Part shown: positions 1-8,765 of the stretch, piece by piece | Numbering within the stretch: the first letter of the stretch is position 1 | Layout: each line of letters opens with the position of its first letter | Source: a virus | IMG/VR virus record: IMGVR_UViG_3300028854_000012 | Span: 26,059 to 90,058 of that record | Length of the DNA stretch: 64,000 nucleotides | Strand: one strand, 5' to 3' | Notes under the pieces: model-generated | Database searches by the model: none | What the model saw: the letters and a program-made list of their open reading frames with translations, nothing else | What the model was told of the DNA's origin: nothing | Made by a program: the position numbers and the translations under genes

Positions 1-1
1 T

Positions 2-520
2 TATTATGATGGTTCTCTTCAAGTTCTTATAAGAGATGAAAGCAAAAAACCTTATTATGATATAGTTGGAGCAAAATATGTCAGGACTGGAGGAAAAATA
101 GTCATTCATCCAATGAGCATTACTGATTTGTTGTGGGATGATCCAGATGCATCAGTAGATTACTCTCAATTATCAGGTTGGTCTTTGGAAAAATGCACTG
201 AGACTAACGAAAAAACTCGGCAAGCTAGTTTGGATGTAGAAATTAAAGTCGATATGGATGCTTTTTTTAAGTGGGTTAAAAAGAAAACGTCGAATATTTA
301 TGTCGGTAATGGTGTCGCAGATTGTCTTCATGAGGCCAATAGATTCTACACAAATCATTTAAATCCAAAAGACCCAGTTAAAGATTTACCAGCAACTATA
401 GACAAGGATGGAAATAAGTGGTGTGCAAGTTGGAGTGAACAACGAGAAGCAATGTGGGATGATACTATTGATATAAAATGGGAAGGTGAATGGGTAATTA
501 CAAAAAAGGAAATTAAATGA
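2..520 (+). CDS. Unrecognised protein, 5' end cut by window edge
   Basis: The reading frame is open from base 2, with no stop before the first in-frame ATG at 113, so the gene almost certainly begins outside the window and at least 172 residues are visible. The protein is hydrophilic and tryptophan-rich towards its C-terminus (WCASW, WEGEW). I recognise no family. Its stop overlaps the next start (ATGA at 517-520), so the two are probably translationally coupled. Confidence 0.6.
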   Translation, partial: YYDGSLQVLIRDESKKPYYDIVGAKYVRTGGKIVIHPMSITDLLWDDPDASVDYSQLSGWSLEKCTETNEKTRQASLDVEIKVDMDAFFKWVKKKTSNIYVGNGVADCLHEANRFYTNHLNPKDPVKDLPATIDKDGNKWCASWSEQREAMWDDTIDIKWEGEWVITKKEIK

Positions 521-687
521 ATCATGCACAACTTCACGAAGCAGTAAGAAGCCAAGTATTTGTAATAATAAAAAATTTTCCTGCTTGGTTTGTTGGAAAC
601 AGCAGTAGTAATATTAGAGATTTACATAATATTATGGCAGAAAGTTTACAAGAATCTATTGATGAATTAAAAGAAGATGTTGAATAA
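517..687 (+). CDS. Small protein of 56 residues, unknown
   Basis: ATG at 517 overlaps the stop of the upstream gene by four bases. The product is 56 residues, starts MNHAQLHEAV and ends acidic (LKEDVE). A short helical protein is likely. I recognise no family. The tight overlap and the run of small genes after it suggest one operon. Confidence 0.5.
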   Translation: MNHAQLHEAVRSQVFVIIKNFPAWFVGNSSSNIRDLHNIMAESLQESIDELKEDVE

Positions 688-708
688 TAAAATATATAAA
701 GGAGAATT

Positions 709-879
709 ATGGCAAAAGTAATTGAAGAGAAGTATGTAGTTGTTCTTAGTAGATTGGTAAAAACAGATGATCAGAGTGCTGAGACAAATGTATTAAATTC
801 AGATCAACTCGAAACATTAACACAAGCAGTTGAAGGGTTAGTTGATGATCCAACTGTAGTAGTTGAAGTTATAGCGTAG
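709..879 (+). CDS. Small protein of 56 residues, paralogue of the next gene
   Basis: The ATG at 709 follows a good ribosome binding site (AAGGAG). The product starts MAKVIEEKYVVVLSRL and contains LTQAVEGLVDD followed by a valine-rich end. It is clearly paralogous to the gene at 905: both have MAK-V/I-IEEK, S-R-x and QAVEGL-V/I. Function is unknown. A tandem duplication is the simplest explanation for the pair. Confidence 0.6.
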   Translation: MAKVIEEKYVVVLSRLVKTDDQSAETNVLNSDQLETLTQAVEGLVDDPTVVVEVIA

Positions 880-904
880 TCATATTTTAATATAAGGAAA
901 AATT

Positions 905-1084
905 ATGGCAAAAATTATTGAAGAAAAAGTGACGATTGTAATGAGTAGAATAACAACAAATGATACAAAAGAACTTCCATCTATATTAATTGGTGATGAA
1001 TTGATTACTTTACAACAAGCAGTTGAAGGATTAATTAATAATGATTCGGTTATTGTAGAAGTTTTTGCTGAAAGAGCTAGGTAA
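905..1084 (+). CDS. Small protein of 59 residues, paralogue of the previous gene
   Basis: The start follows AAGGAA. The product begins MAKIIEEKVTIVMSR and has the QQAVEGL segment shared with the gene at 709. No known domain can be seen. It is followed by a hairpin at 1098 that may end this small-gene operon. Confidence 0.6.
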   Translation: MAKIIEEKVTIVMSRITTNDTKELPSILIGDELITLQQAVEGLINNDSVIVEVFAERAR

Positions 1085-1097
1085 TATATTAGTAAGT

Positions 1098-1120
1098 TGT
1101 TCCCTGAAAGGGAACATTTT
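1098..1120 (+). terminator. Possible terminator hairpin
   Basis: A perfect 7-bp stem (TGTTCCC with GGGAACA) around a 5-base loop is followed by four T. The T run is short, so it may be weak. It lies between the two small paralogues and the next gene. Confidence 0.35.
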
Positions 1121-1135
1121 GAACATGGAGTAATA

Positions 1136-1576
1136 ATGCGAAATAAAACAGACTATGGGGAAGTATTAGTTAGTGGGTTAAGTTTTGGTGGAAGTGTGGA
1201 AGACCAGCCAACTAAACAGACTAGTTATATAAGTGAACCGGTGAAGGGTGATGGTTTAGTTCATCGTGCCTCTGGTCTTCATACCATACAGATTCATACG
1301 ATTAACACAACAGCCGATATTATGTTTGAGGCCACCCTTGATCGTGACCCATGTTCTACGGCATGGATTCCTATTTCTATTACAAATACTTCCACTGGAA
1401 ATATTTCCACTGTCCTACATTATGTTTATAATTCATCGGTTCCAAACATTCCTTCATCTGGTAAAACAATTGAACTTAATGAGTTTTTTACAGCACAGGG
1501 TCAATATGCTTGGATTCGGGTTAATATCAGTAATATATCAAATGGGATAATTGATAGTATTAAAGTAAGTTTCTAG
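1136..1576 (+). CDS. Unknown protein, possibly a virion surface protein
   Basis: I choose ATG 1136, which has GGAG five bases upstream, over the TTG at 1097 that lies inside the hairpin. The product is 146 residues and rich in S, T, N and I, with a beta-rich look (SGLHTIQIHTINTTADIMFE, WIPISITNTSTGN). Such composition is typical of small phage beta-sandwich virion proteins, but I do not recognise a specific family. Confidence 0.55.
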   Translation: MRNKTDYGEVLVSGLSFGGSVEDQPTKQTSYISEPVKGDGLVHRASGLHTIQIHTINTTADIMFEATLDRDPCSTAWIPISITNTSTGNISTVLHYVYNSSVPNIPSSGKTIELNEFFTAQGQYAWIRVNISNISNGIIDSIKVSF

Positions 1577-1584
1577 GAAAATGA

Positions 1585-2865
1585 ATGGAAGATATTAGAG
1601 AACAAGTTTTAGAAATAGTTAATAACAATGTTACACGAATATCTGATAAACTTAAAAAAGCTAATCTTTGGGATTGGGTTGTTGCACAAGTCCCACCAGA
1701 TAAACTAGAAGTATGTAGAAACACGGCTGAAATAATATATATTGCTTTAAATCCATATAAATCTCCGTTATGTCCAAATGGACGACAAAAATATTTTTAT
1801 AATATTCAACGTGGATTTTCAGAAAGATGCAATGTAAAAACGTTTTGTCCATGTCATACAAATTTTATAGAATCTGATTCATGGAAGGAACGCTCGGTAA
1901 TAGCCAAACAAAAAAGAAAAAAATCTTTTATAAATAAATGGAAGGTAGAAAATCCAAGTCAACATCCCGATATACAACAAAAGAAAATAGAAACAAATCA
2001 AAATAAATTTGGATGTGATTGGGCACCACAATCATCAGAAGTAAAAAATAAAAATAAAAATACTTGTCAAGAAAGATATGGAGTGAATTCTGGTTTGCAA
2101 TTACCTCATGTTAGAGGAGCATTACAAGATTATCGTGTTGCACATTTAGAAGAGATTTTGGAGAAAACAAGAAACACTAATATTGAACGATGTGGTTTTC
2201 CATATTCGTCACAATCAGAGAAACAGAAAGAAAAATATATTAATACTTGTATGGAACGATATGAAGTTCCGTGGACAACACTGTTGCCATCTATGAAAGA
2301 AAAATCTATTAATACATGTATGGAACGATATAATGTTTCAAATGGTGCTCAAAGAAAATTTTCCGAAGAAACCATACAAATTTTAAATGATCCTATTATT
2401 TTAAAAGAACGTGTGGATTTGGTTGGAAAAGTTAAACTATCTATTGCCTTGAATATTAGATTTGGAACATTACAGAGATATATGTTAAAATATGGAATAG
2501 AATCTGATTATGGCAATAGCTATGAAATTGAAATTTCTGAATGGTTAAATGATAACAATATAATTTTTAAATTACATGATAGAACTCAAATAAAACCACT
2601 TGAATTAGATTTTTATATACCAGATAAAAAATTTGCCATTGAATTTCAAGGAGATTATTGGCATATGAATCCAATTATATATGAAGCAACTGATTATAAT
2701 AAAAATATAGAACTTACAGCTAAAGAAATATGGAACAGAGACAAATATAAGATTAGCCGATGTGAAGAGAAAAACATATTAGTGGCTTGTATTTGGGAAA
2801 CAGATTGGAATGAAAACAAAGAATATATAAAAGACAAAATCTTAAAAATTATAAAGGAACTATAA
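1585..2865 (+). CDS. Homing endonuclease-like protein (repeat array plus PD-(D/E)XK-like nuclease)
   Basis: 426 residues. The middle holds several copies of a repeat of the form N-T-C/N-x-E-R-Y/C-G-V followed by x-Q and K-E-K, which is probably a DNA-contacting array. The last 120 residues hold a Vsr/EDxHD-like nuclease core: LELDFYIPDKKFAIEFQGDYWH, read as D in LDFY and E-x-Q in EFQG. The genes at 43250 and 51188 have the same architecture. The ATG at 1585 lies 8 bases after the upstream stop, and the end overlaps the next ATG, so it sits inside an operon as a mobile intruder. Confidence 0.75.
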   Translation: MEDIREQVLEIVNNNVTRISDKLKKANLWDWVVAQVPPDKLEVCRNTAEIIYIALNPYKSPLCPNGRQKYFYNIQRGFSERCNVKTFCPCHTNFIESDSWKERSVIAKQKRKKSFINKWKVENPSQHPDIQQKKIETNQNKFGCDWAPQSSEVKNKNKNTCQERYGVNSGLQLPHVRGALQDYRVAHLEEILEKTRNTNIERCGFPYSSQSEKQKEKYINTCMERYEVPWTTLLPSMKEKSINTCMERYNVSNGAQRKFSEETIQILNDPIILKERVDLVGKVKLSIALNIRFGTLQRYMLKYGIESDYGNSYEIEISEWLNDNNIIFKLHDRTQIKPLELDFYIPDKKFAIEFQGDYWHMNPIIYEATDYNKNIELTAKEIWNRDKYKISRCEEKNILVACIWETDWNENKEYIKDKILKIIKEL

Positions 2866-3776
2866 TGAATATAACACAAGAGCAAGTAGAATTTCTTCGT
2901 AAACAACATATACAATTTTCACTTCCTATGTATGGTGGAATGTGTCACGAATCACTTATGACTGGTATGGTAAAGTTTGCTATTTACGCCCAACGAATTG
3001 GAATGCCATTTTCAATCGATTCGATGTCGAATGAGTCACTTATACAACGTGCAAGATGCCATCTCACAGCGAAATTTCTCGATAATGCTGTAGCAACTCA
3101 TTTAATGTTTATTGATAGTGATATTGGATTTGAACCAGAACATATTTTTAAACTTGTTCTTGCCGATAAAGATATTATTGGAGGATTGTATCCAAAGAAA
3201 TCTATTCCGCCAGATTTTGTTGTTAATGTAAGTCCAGAAGCAGTCGATGAAGCTGGTCAGGTAAAAATGACGGATGGTTTGATTCCTGTTAGTAGATTAG
3301 GAACAGGATTTATGCTTATTAAACGAGAAGTATTTGAAAAGCATATGGCGGCGTATCCACAAACAAAATTTACTAATAATATTGGTCTTGATCCAAAATA
3401 TAATAAATGGTGTTATACTTTCTTTGATTGTGTAATTAGTCAAGATGAGAACCGGGAAATGCTTTCTGAAGATTGGTATTTTTGTGCAAAGAGTAGAGTA
3501 TTAGGAATTGACATTTTTGCCGATCCAACAATTCGTCTCAATCATAGTGGAACATTTGTATTTCCGGGTGATCCAACTGCTCTTTATAATAGCATGGGAT
3601 TGAAATTGGATACAAATCCACATTTAACTCCAAGAATTGCTATGAGAAAAGATGAAGTAAACGATCTTTCTTGTATCAACACAGCTAAACCAGATATGAA
3701 AGCATTTCAAGAATATTTGGATAAGAAAGTCCAAGAAAAAGAAAATGTAAATAATGGAAATATTACTATTCCATAA
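2865..3776 (+). CDS. GT-A fold glycosyltransferase
   Basis: 303 residues. The DxD-type motif FIDSDIGF lies near residues 85-92, followed by DIIGGLYPKK. Later come GTGFMLIKREVF and SEDWYFC with ADPTIRLNHSG, the acceptor-side pattern seen in phage family 2-like transferases. Such enzymes usually act on host surface glycans or phage DNA or virion proteins; the substrate cannot be read here. The start codon overlaps the preceding stop. Confidence 0.75.
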   Translation: MNITQEQVEFLRKQHIQFSLPMYGGMCHESLMTGMVKFAIYAQRIGMPFSIDSMSNESLIQRARCHLTAKFLDNAVATHLMFIDSDIGFEPEHIFKLVLADKDIIGGLYPKKSIPPDFVVNVSPEAVDEAGQVKMTDGLIPVSRLGTGFMLIKREVFEKHMAAYPQTKFTNNIGLDPKYNKWCYTFFDCVISQDENREMLSEDWYFCAKSRVLGIDIFADPTIRLNHSGTFVFPGDPTALYNSMGLKLDTNPHLTPRIAMRKDEVNDLSCINTAKPDMKAFQEYLDKKVQEKENVNNGNITIP

Positions 3777-3784
3777 AGGTAAAT

Positions 3785-4207
3785 ATGATTAACAAAAATG
3801 ATACTTCTAACTATGCGGCAAAGAACTTGCCGCATAGAATTTGTAAGGACTGTAAACAACCTGTAAGTTATGATAACTATTATACTTCATACATTTGTTA
3901 TAATCATCCAAATGCAGGTTGGGAATGGACTAATCCTGTAGAAAATATTAAACCATGTGAACATAAACGGTGTTATATGCGTGATGGATATGATCATCCA
4001 ATATGTGATAACTGTGGTGCCGATAAACCCAAAGAACAATATGATTTCTCTAAAGCAGAGGTTGGTAAGTATTATATTCCAGAAGAAATTAAAGAATTTT
4101 TATGGAAAACAAGACCAGAATATTATGATATTAGCACAGATGCACATTATTCTGCATTAATTCATAATGAACAACTTTTAAAGTTATATAAGAAAATGAA
4201 GGAGTAG
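3785..4207 (+). CDS. Zinc-ribbon protein, unknown function
   Basis: 140 residues with paired cysteines: RICKDCKQP near the N-terminus, CEHKRCYMRDGYDHPICDNC in the middle. Two zinc-binding knuckles are likely. The C-terminal half (PEEIKEFLWKTRPEYYD) is helical and unrecognised. AAGGT lies just upstream of the ATG. Confidence 0.55.
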   Translation: MINKNDTSNYAAKNLPHRICKDCKQPVSYDNYYTSYICYNHPNAGWEWTNPVENIKPCEHKRCYMRDGYDHPICDNCGADKPKEQYDFSKAEVGKYYIPEEIKEFLWKTRPEYYDISTDAHYSALIHNEQLLKLYKKMKE

Positions 4208-4210
4208 GTT

Positions 4211-4615
4211 ATGTTTGTATTACAACCATGGGTATCCACTGTTGGATTAAAGATGCAAAGTATTTTGTTAAGTGGATTAAGAGCGCCAGATTTTAAAACA
4301 AATGCAGTTAAAAAATGTGTTAGATATATGCGCGGCGTATGTCAGATTGATGCTGATCCTGCAAAACAGTCTTATATGCAAAAGATTCCTATTGATAAAA
4401 CACTGTTGGATGAAGCAGTTGATGAATTGGAATATTTAACAGTTCATTATGTTCATCATTTTGCAGATTCAATGAGAATTGTAGCAATATTTCATCCCGA
4501 TAAAGAAGTTAGGGATAATGTATTATATTTACATGAACAAATTGCGGTTGAATTATTTCATTTTAAAATTGAAACAGATGAAGAATTTTTGGAAAGGCAC
4601 AAGGATAAAATTTAA
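4211..4615 (+). CDS. Conserved-looking phage protein, unknown
   Basis: 134 residues, starting MFVLQPWVSTVGLKMQSILL. It appears helical and contains HYVHHFADSMRIVAIF and LHEQIAVELFHFKIETDEEF. I recognise no domain. It sits three bases after the upstream stop and directly abuts the HAD gene, so co-translation is likely. Confidence 0.5.
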   Translation: MFVLQPWVSTVGLKMQSILLSGLRAPDFKTNAVKKCVRYMRGVCQIDADPAKQSYMQKIPIDKTLLDEAVDELEYLTVHYVHHFADSMRIVAIFHPDKEVRDNVLYLHEQIAVELFHFKIETDEEFLERHKDKI

Positions 4616-5158
4616 ATGAAGATAACCGAATTGAAACAAACATCTAAAATTGGTCATGTTTATTTGGACTTAGATGGGGTGATTGCTAATTGTGATCAGG
4701 GTATTGTAGATTACAATCATATAACTATGGAACAGCATAAAGCGGCTGGATGGGATAATGAATACTGGCATAATGTATTAGATAATGCTGATATTAAAGA
4801 ATTTTATATTAATTTAGAATTTGAACCAAATGGACAAGCATTGTTAAATTGGTTTATTAGTCATCATATTCCTTTTACTTTTTTAACACGACCATGCAAA
4901 GAGCCAAATACACAGGCTTGTATTGAAGGTAAGAAAATTTGGTTGAAAAGAAATGGATTGGGAGATATTCCTGTTTTATTTGAAAGAGATAAAGAAAAAT
5001 ATGCTGTTTCTTCTAATGGATTACCAAATATTTTAATTGATGACCACAGCGGAAATATAAGTAAATGGAATAAAGCTGGCGGTGTTGAAATTTTATATAA
5101 ATGGGAATTGTTTCCAGATGTTATAAAGAAACTTGAAAAATTATTGCTTAATCAATAA
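4616..5158 (+). CDS. HAD-superfamily 5'-nucleotidase-like phosphatase
   Basis: 180 residues. HAD motif I is VYLDLDGVIANCD (residues about 15-27, nucleophile in DLDGV). FTFLTRPC fits motif II (T), and NILIDDHSGN fits motif IV (DD). The layout matches small phage/bacterial deoxynucleotidase-like HAD proteins. The protein begins MKITELKQTS, which resembles the short N-terminal leaders on the following genes and contains an I-T-E. If that is a capsid-targeting peptide, the enzyme may be packed in the head; this is inference. Confidence 0.7.
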   Translation: MKITELKQTSKIGHVYLDLDGVIANCDQGIVDYNHITMEQHKAAGWDNEYWHNVLDNADIKEFYINLEFEPNGQALLNWFISHHIPFTFLTRPCKEPNTQACIEGKKIWLKRNGLGDIPVLFERDKEKYAVSSNGLPNILIDDHSGNISKWNKAGGVEILYKWELFPDVIKKLEKLLLNQ

Positions 5159-5161
5159 ATA
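5154..5161 (+). promoter_or_regulatory. T4-late-type promoter, AATAAATA
   Basis: A 7/8 match to TATAAATA lies exactly 5 bases before the ATG at 5167. In T4 late promoters transcription starts six bases after this element, so the mRNA would begin at the A of ATG. The element overlaps the stop codon of the HAD gene. Confidence 0.5.
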
Positions 5162-5166
5162 CTAAT

Positions 5167-5505
5167 ATGAAAATAAACGAAGTTATAATTGATAAGAAAG
5201 CTATATTGTTCACAGTTAAAAATGCTGTTAAAAATAGCGGTGCCGTTTTTAATAAAACCAATTCTTTTCAAGTTTTAGGAATCAATTTTTCTGTAGATGT
5301 TTCAGACGGAGAACCAAAATTATATATTGGCGATATGTTGTCCACTTCAAATATTGAAGGTGGAGCAAAAGGACAATGTATAAATTATCTTTATAATATT
5401 TTGTTGAGCAAAGAACGTGATAAAGAAGAACCATTGGATTTAGATGCATCGGTTGCGAATAAATTTTTTAAGCATGTTGAATCTCAAAAGTGGCGAAATA
5501 GATGA
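5167..5505 (+). CDS. Unknown protein with MKINE N-terminus
   Basis: 112 residues, starting MKINEVIIDKKAILFTVKNA. No Shine-Dalgarno precedes the ATG; a late promoter lies 5 bases upstream. The body (LGINFSVDVSDGEPKLYIGD) looks like a small alpha/beta fold. I-N-E at residues 3-5 is a possible prohead protease site. No family recognised. Confidence 0.55.
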   Translation: MKINEVIIDKKAILFTVKNAVKNSGAVFNKTNSFQVLGINFSVDVSDGEPKLYIGDMLSTSNIEGGAKGQCINYLYNILLSKERDKEEPLDLDASVANKFFKHVESQKWRNR

Positions 5506-5515
5506 AGTCTATTAA

Positions 5516-5636
5516 ATTAAGCTCTCTTTTCCTGATATAGACCGTGGTGAACATTGCCTTTAGGGAGCGGTATGTTAAAAGAAAGTCAGGTGCAGTATAG
5601 CCGAGGATTATATTATAATCTTAAAAACTGCCTCGG
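5516..5636 (+). other. Structured intergenic segment
   Basis: About 130 bases without a gene. They hold nested inverted repeats: CCTGA with TCAGG enclosing AACAT with ATGTT, then CCGAGG with CCTCGG around a near-palindromic GATTATATTATAATC. It could be a terminator complex or a small structured RNA; I cannot tell which. Confidence 0.3.
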
Positions 5637-5640
5637 TAAT

Positions 5641-5648
5641 TATAAATA
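5641..5648 (+). promoter_or_regulatory. T4-late-type promoter, perfect TATAAATA
   Basis: A perfect match, 5 bases before the ATG at 5654, with no Shine-Dalgarno between. It predicts a leaderless late transcript of the ADP-ribosyltransferase-like gene. Confidence 0.65.
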
Positions 5649-5653
5649 GTAGT

Positions 5654-6232
5654 ATGAAAATAACTGAATTATTGGAAGATTCCTCCGACACTATGACTTT
5701 TTGGCATGGTGGGAGGAATTTACAATTTAATCATATGGAAATGCTTGGAGCCAAGCATGGCCGATGGGAATATGGGCCGGGGCTTTATTTGACTAATCAC
5801 TACGAAACTGCAAGAAAATATGCTAAAGGTGGTGGTTCGACATATAAAGTTACGGTAGAAAAAGGAACGGATATTAAACAGATTACCATTGATCTTAAAG
5901 AAGTTATTGATTTTGTAAAAAGATATGTCATTGGAAAACATCGTTCTAATATTATTGATGATTTAAAAAACAATCTTAATAAACTTGGGATATTACAATT
6001 AGAAGTTTTAGTTAACCTTTGTGTGAACTATGATGCCTTATCTCCAAAAAATACTGTTGAACTAAGAAAGTTTTTAGTTAATCATGGTGCAGATTATGAA
6101 ATTGTTCGTGGATATGGTGGAAGAGATGAACATATTGCTATAATTTTTAACCCAACTAAAATTAAAAATATTGAGCCAATTAAAGCATCTGATGTTACGT
6201 TGGATCAATGGAAACTTCTTATAAACAAATAA
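5654..6232 (+). CDS. Putative ADP-ribosyltransferase with capsid-targeting-like N-terminus
   Basis: 192 residues. MKITELLEDSS contains I-T-E and L-L-E, matching the L/I-x-E cleavage rule of T4 prohead protease. The body shows FWHGG (H18), YGPGLYLTN (Y45) and RDEHIAIIF (E159), in the order of the H-Y-E triad of diphtheria-toxin/PARP-type ADP-ribosyltransferases. AAKGGG-like glycines follow strand two. T4 Alt is the precedent: an ADP-ribosyltransferase packed in the head and injected to modify host RNA polymerase. Substrate here is unknown. The fold is inferred from motif order, not from a search. Confidence 0.55.
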   Translation: MKITELLEDSSDTMTFWHGGRNLQFNHMEMLGAKHGRWEYGPGLYLTNHYETARKYAKGGGSTYKVTVEKGTDIKQITIDLKEVIDFVKRYVIGKHRSNIIDDLKNNLNKLGILQLEVLVNLCVNYDALSPKNTVELRKFLVNHGADYEIVRGYGGRDEHIAIIFNPTKIKNIEPIKASDVTLDQWKLLINK

Positions 6233-6235
6233 TCT

Positions 6236-6243
6236 TATAAATA
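6236..6243 (+). promoter_or_regulatory. T4-late-type promoter, perfect TATAAATA
   Basis: A perfect match with 5 bases (CTACT) before the ATG at 6249 and no ribosome binding site. Same geometry as the elements at 5154, 5641 and 34666. Confidence 0.65.
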
Positions 6244-6248
6244 CTACT

Positions 6249-8765
6249 ATGAGATTGCGACATTTATTTGAGGCATTAACACTACGAAAAGAGCTTGTAA
6301 TTTATTCGGGTTCTTTTAGTCCGTGGCATCTCGGTCATTCTGCGGTATATAAATATCTCAATAAAAAATTCCCTCAAGCTGATATTTTTGTTGCATCGTC
6401 TTCAAAAAAGACGGTGGATCGTTCATTTTCGTTTGATGATAAAAAATTTCTTGTCTCTCAAGCTGGAATTCCAGAAGATAAGTTTGTAGAAGTTATCGCT
6501 CCTTATAAAGCAAATGAAATCACGAAGAATTATGATCTAAATAATACTGTTTTAATTTTTGCTATCAGCAGAAAAGATAAAGATCGTTTGGCTCGTCCAA
6601 ATAAGAAAAATGGAGAAGCTCCATATTTTTTGCCATATATTAATTCTGAAGAATGTGAACCATTTTCTAAACATGGATATTTTATAGTAGTTCCTACCGT
6701 TAAGTTTTCATTATTGGGAAAATCAATAAATTCCGCAGCGCAAATCCGTGAAATGTATAAGAATTCAAATGATAGAACCCGTTTGAAAATATCTAAATCT
6801 CTGTATCCTAATTCAAATAAAATTCAAGAAATTAAAGATATTCTTGATACTATTCTTGTGTCATCAACGCTTATTGAATATTCAGGTGTTGTTTCGGATA
6901 AGGTTGATGACGATGGTTGGATTCTCCCAAATGGCGAATTTATACCCAATGGTTATCCTACTGGTTATGGTGGACATAGTTCAACGCTTTATAATTATAA
7001 AATTAAATCATATGATGAAGCCTACGATAAAGGATGGGTTCATTTTATAATTAGGGATAATAACGGGATATTAGATACCGACAATGCAGAGGTAGAAGAT
7101 AACAAAAATATTGATACTTTTGTTCGTAATAGATTAAAAGATTTCCCATATGTGACATTAACTATCTGGCCAAAAAATGACAATGAACGTAAAACAAAAA
7201 AATTTGAATGGAATGGTAGATATTTTAATCAAGTTAATAATACAAAAGTTTATGAGTCATTAGATAACTATAATACTATTACCAATTTTGGTTGGTTACT
7301 CCCCAATGGAACTTTTTTAGAAGGATGGTCACACTCTAAGATTCTTAGAAGAGAAGGCTTGAAGGATTATATTGATGCCTATGAATTGGGATGGCTTCAT
7401 TTTCAATTTGGTAATAATTATAGTAGAAGCGGTAGTATTATTTCATCTTATGGATTATTTGGAACAAACCAAAGTCTTCAAGTAGTCCAAAAAACAGTAA
7501 AAATCGGAGCAAATAGAATATCAAAAAATATTGATAATATCTATATTCAATGTTCGGAAGGTATATTTAGATATGATAGAGATTATTTTACATTTAAAAA
7601 AGTTAGAAATACTGTTCTTGAATCGATAATTACAGAAAATGAGAACATTACAAAAGATGGTTGGTTTACTCCTAACGGCAAATTTGTTGAAAATCGTTTT
7701 GGTAGTGGGCATTTTGGAACATTGCGTAACGTTGGTATAGATTCTTATGATGAAGCCTTTGATTTAGGGTGGGTTCATTTTTCTGGAACTAATAATCCAC
7801 ATGGTGTGTGTAACTTGCAAATAGGAGTTTCTTATTCAGACAATATAGAATTTATTAATAATATTGCTAAAAAACTTGAACATAATTTTCCAATTATTAA
7901 ATTAATAGAAAAATGGTATAAAGTTTTTAATAGATATGAATGGGATGGAAAAGATTTTAGATCGGTAAATCGTAATAAGTTTAATGAATCAGTTATAACA
8001 GAAAACATTAAACAAGATGGTTGGCTTCTTCCATCTGGTCAATTTATTCCTAATCCTTATGGGTCTGGACATTGGGACACTTTAAAGAAAAAAGGATTTA
8101 AATCTTATAGTGATGCATGGCAACGTGGCTGGATGCATATATCATTTTTTAATGATAGTTGTATTATATCAGCATATTCAGAATTGGAAGAAATGGAACC
8201 ATTGTTAACAAAAATTGCAAAACAAACAGAAAAGGTTTATCCAATTATACGAGTTGATTGTGGCTCTGGACGTAATTATAAGAAATATGAATGGACAGGA
8301 AAAGAATTTGTTCCTATTAAAATAAAAATGTTTAATGAATCACCAGATTTCAATTATTCGATGTTTCATAATCGAGATAAAGAATTAAAAAATGTTAAAT
8401 TTAACTGTGTTGTTACTCGTAATAGTGGTGGTGGAACTTATTTAGAAGTTATGGCAATGCTGGATTTAGAACAAATTGGTTATATACATATTTTATATGA
8501 TAAAACAGCTTTCAATTATTCAATTGGTATGGTTAGGAGAAGTGATATTGAATATGAATGGAAGGGAACCGGTCTTGGACAAATGTTATATGATAAAGCA
8601 ATTCATTATGCAAAAGAAAAAGGTTGTAAATATTTATGGTCAGATACAGAACGATCAGTAAATGCAGAAAATGCTTGGAAAAGATTATCGAAGAGATACC
8701 CAATAACTTTTGTAACAAGCAAATCAGGAATGAAATATTATCAAGTTGATTTGGACAAAATATAA
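6249..8765 (+). CDS. Nucleotidyltransferase - fourfold repeat - GNAT fusion, candidate capsid polyprotein
   Basis: 838 residues. Residues 1-9 (MRLRHLFEA) look like a cleavable targeting peptide (L-F-E). Residues 15-200 are a nucleotidylyltransferase domain with HLGH at 27-30, as in NMN adenylyl- and cytidylyltransferases. Residues about 218-690 carry four copies of a repeat with DGW-x-LPNG-x-F, then SYDEAYD-x-GW-x-HF (starts near 220, 347, 470, 589). Residues 697-838 are a GNAT acetyltransferase with WKGTGLGQ as the acetyl-CoA loop. I/L-x-E motifs (LIEY, ITEN twice) sit between units. The gene abuts the next one (ATAATG). Roles are inferred from motifs. Confidence 0.65.
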   Translation: MRLRHLFEALTLRKELVIYSGSFSPWHLGHSAVYKYLNKKFPQADIFVASSSKKTVDRSFSFDDKKFLVSQAGIPEDKFVEVIAPYKANEITKNYDLNNTVLIFAISRKDKDRLARPNKKNGEAPYFLPYINSEECEPFSKHGYFIVVPTVKFSLLGKSINSAAQIREMYKNSNDRTRLKISKSLYPNSNKIQEIKDILDTILVSSTLIEYSGVVSDKVDDDGWILPNGEFIPNGYPTGYGGHSSTLYNYKIKSYDEAYDKGWVHFIIRDNNGILDTDNAEVEDNKNIDTFVRNRLKDFPYVTLTIWPKNDNERKTKKFEWNGRYFNQVNNTKVYESLDNYNTITNFGWLLPNGTFLEGWSHSKILRREGLKDYIDAYELGWLHFQFGNNYSRSGSIISSYGLFGTNQSLQVVQKTVKIGANRISKNIDNIYIQCSEGIFRYDRDYFTFKKVRNTVLESIITENENITKDGWFTPNGKFVENRFGSGHFGTLRNVGIDSYDEAFDLGWVHFSGTNNPHGVCNLQIGVSYSDNIEFINNIAKKLEHNFPIIKLIEKWYKVFNRYEWDGKDFRSVNRNKFNESVITENIKQDGWLLPSGQFIPNPYGSGHWDTLKKKGFKSYSDAWQRGWMHISFFNDSCIISAYSELEEMEPLLTKIAKQTEKVYPIIRVDCGSGRNYKKYEWTGKEFVPIKIKMFNESPDFNYSMFHNRDKELKNVKFNCVVTRNSGGGTYLEVMAMLDLEQIGYIHILYDKTAFNYSIGMVRRSDIEYEWKGTGLGQMLYDKAIHYAKEKGCKYLWSDTERSVNAENAWKRLSKRYPITFVTSKSGMKYYQVDLDKI

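Noticed and set aside
1097-1135. TTG start giving a longer 1136 protein
   Set aside because: The TTG lies in a hairpin without a ribosome binding site; ATG 1136 has GGAG at the right distance.
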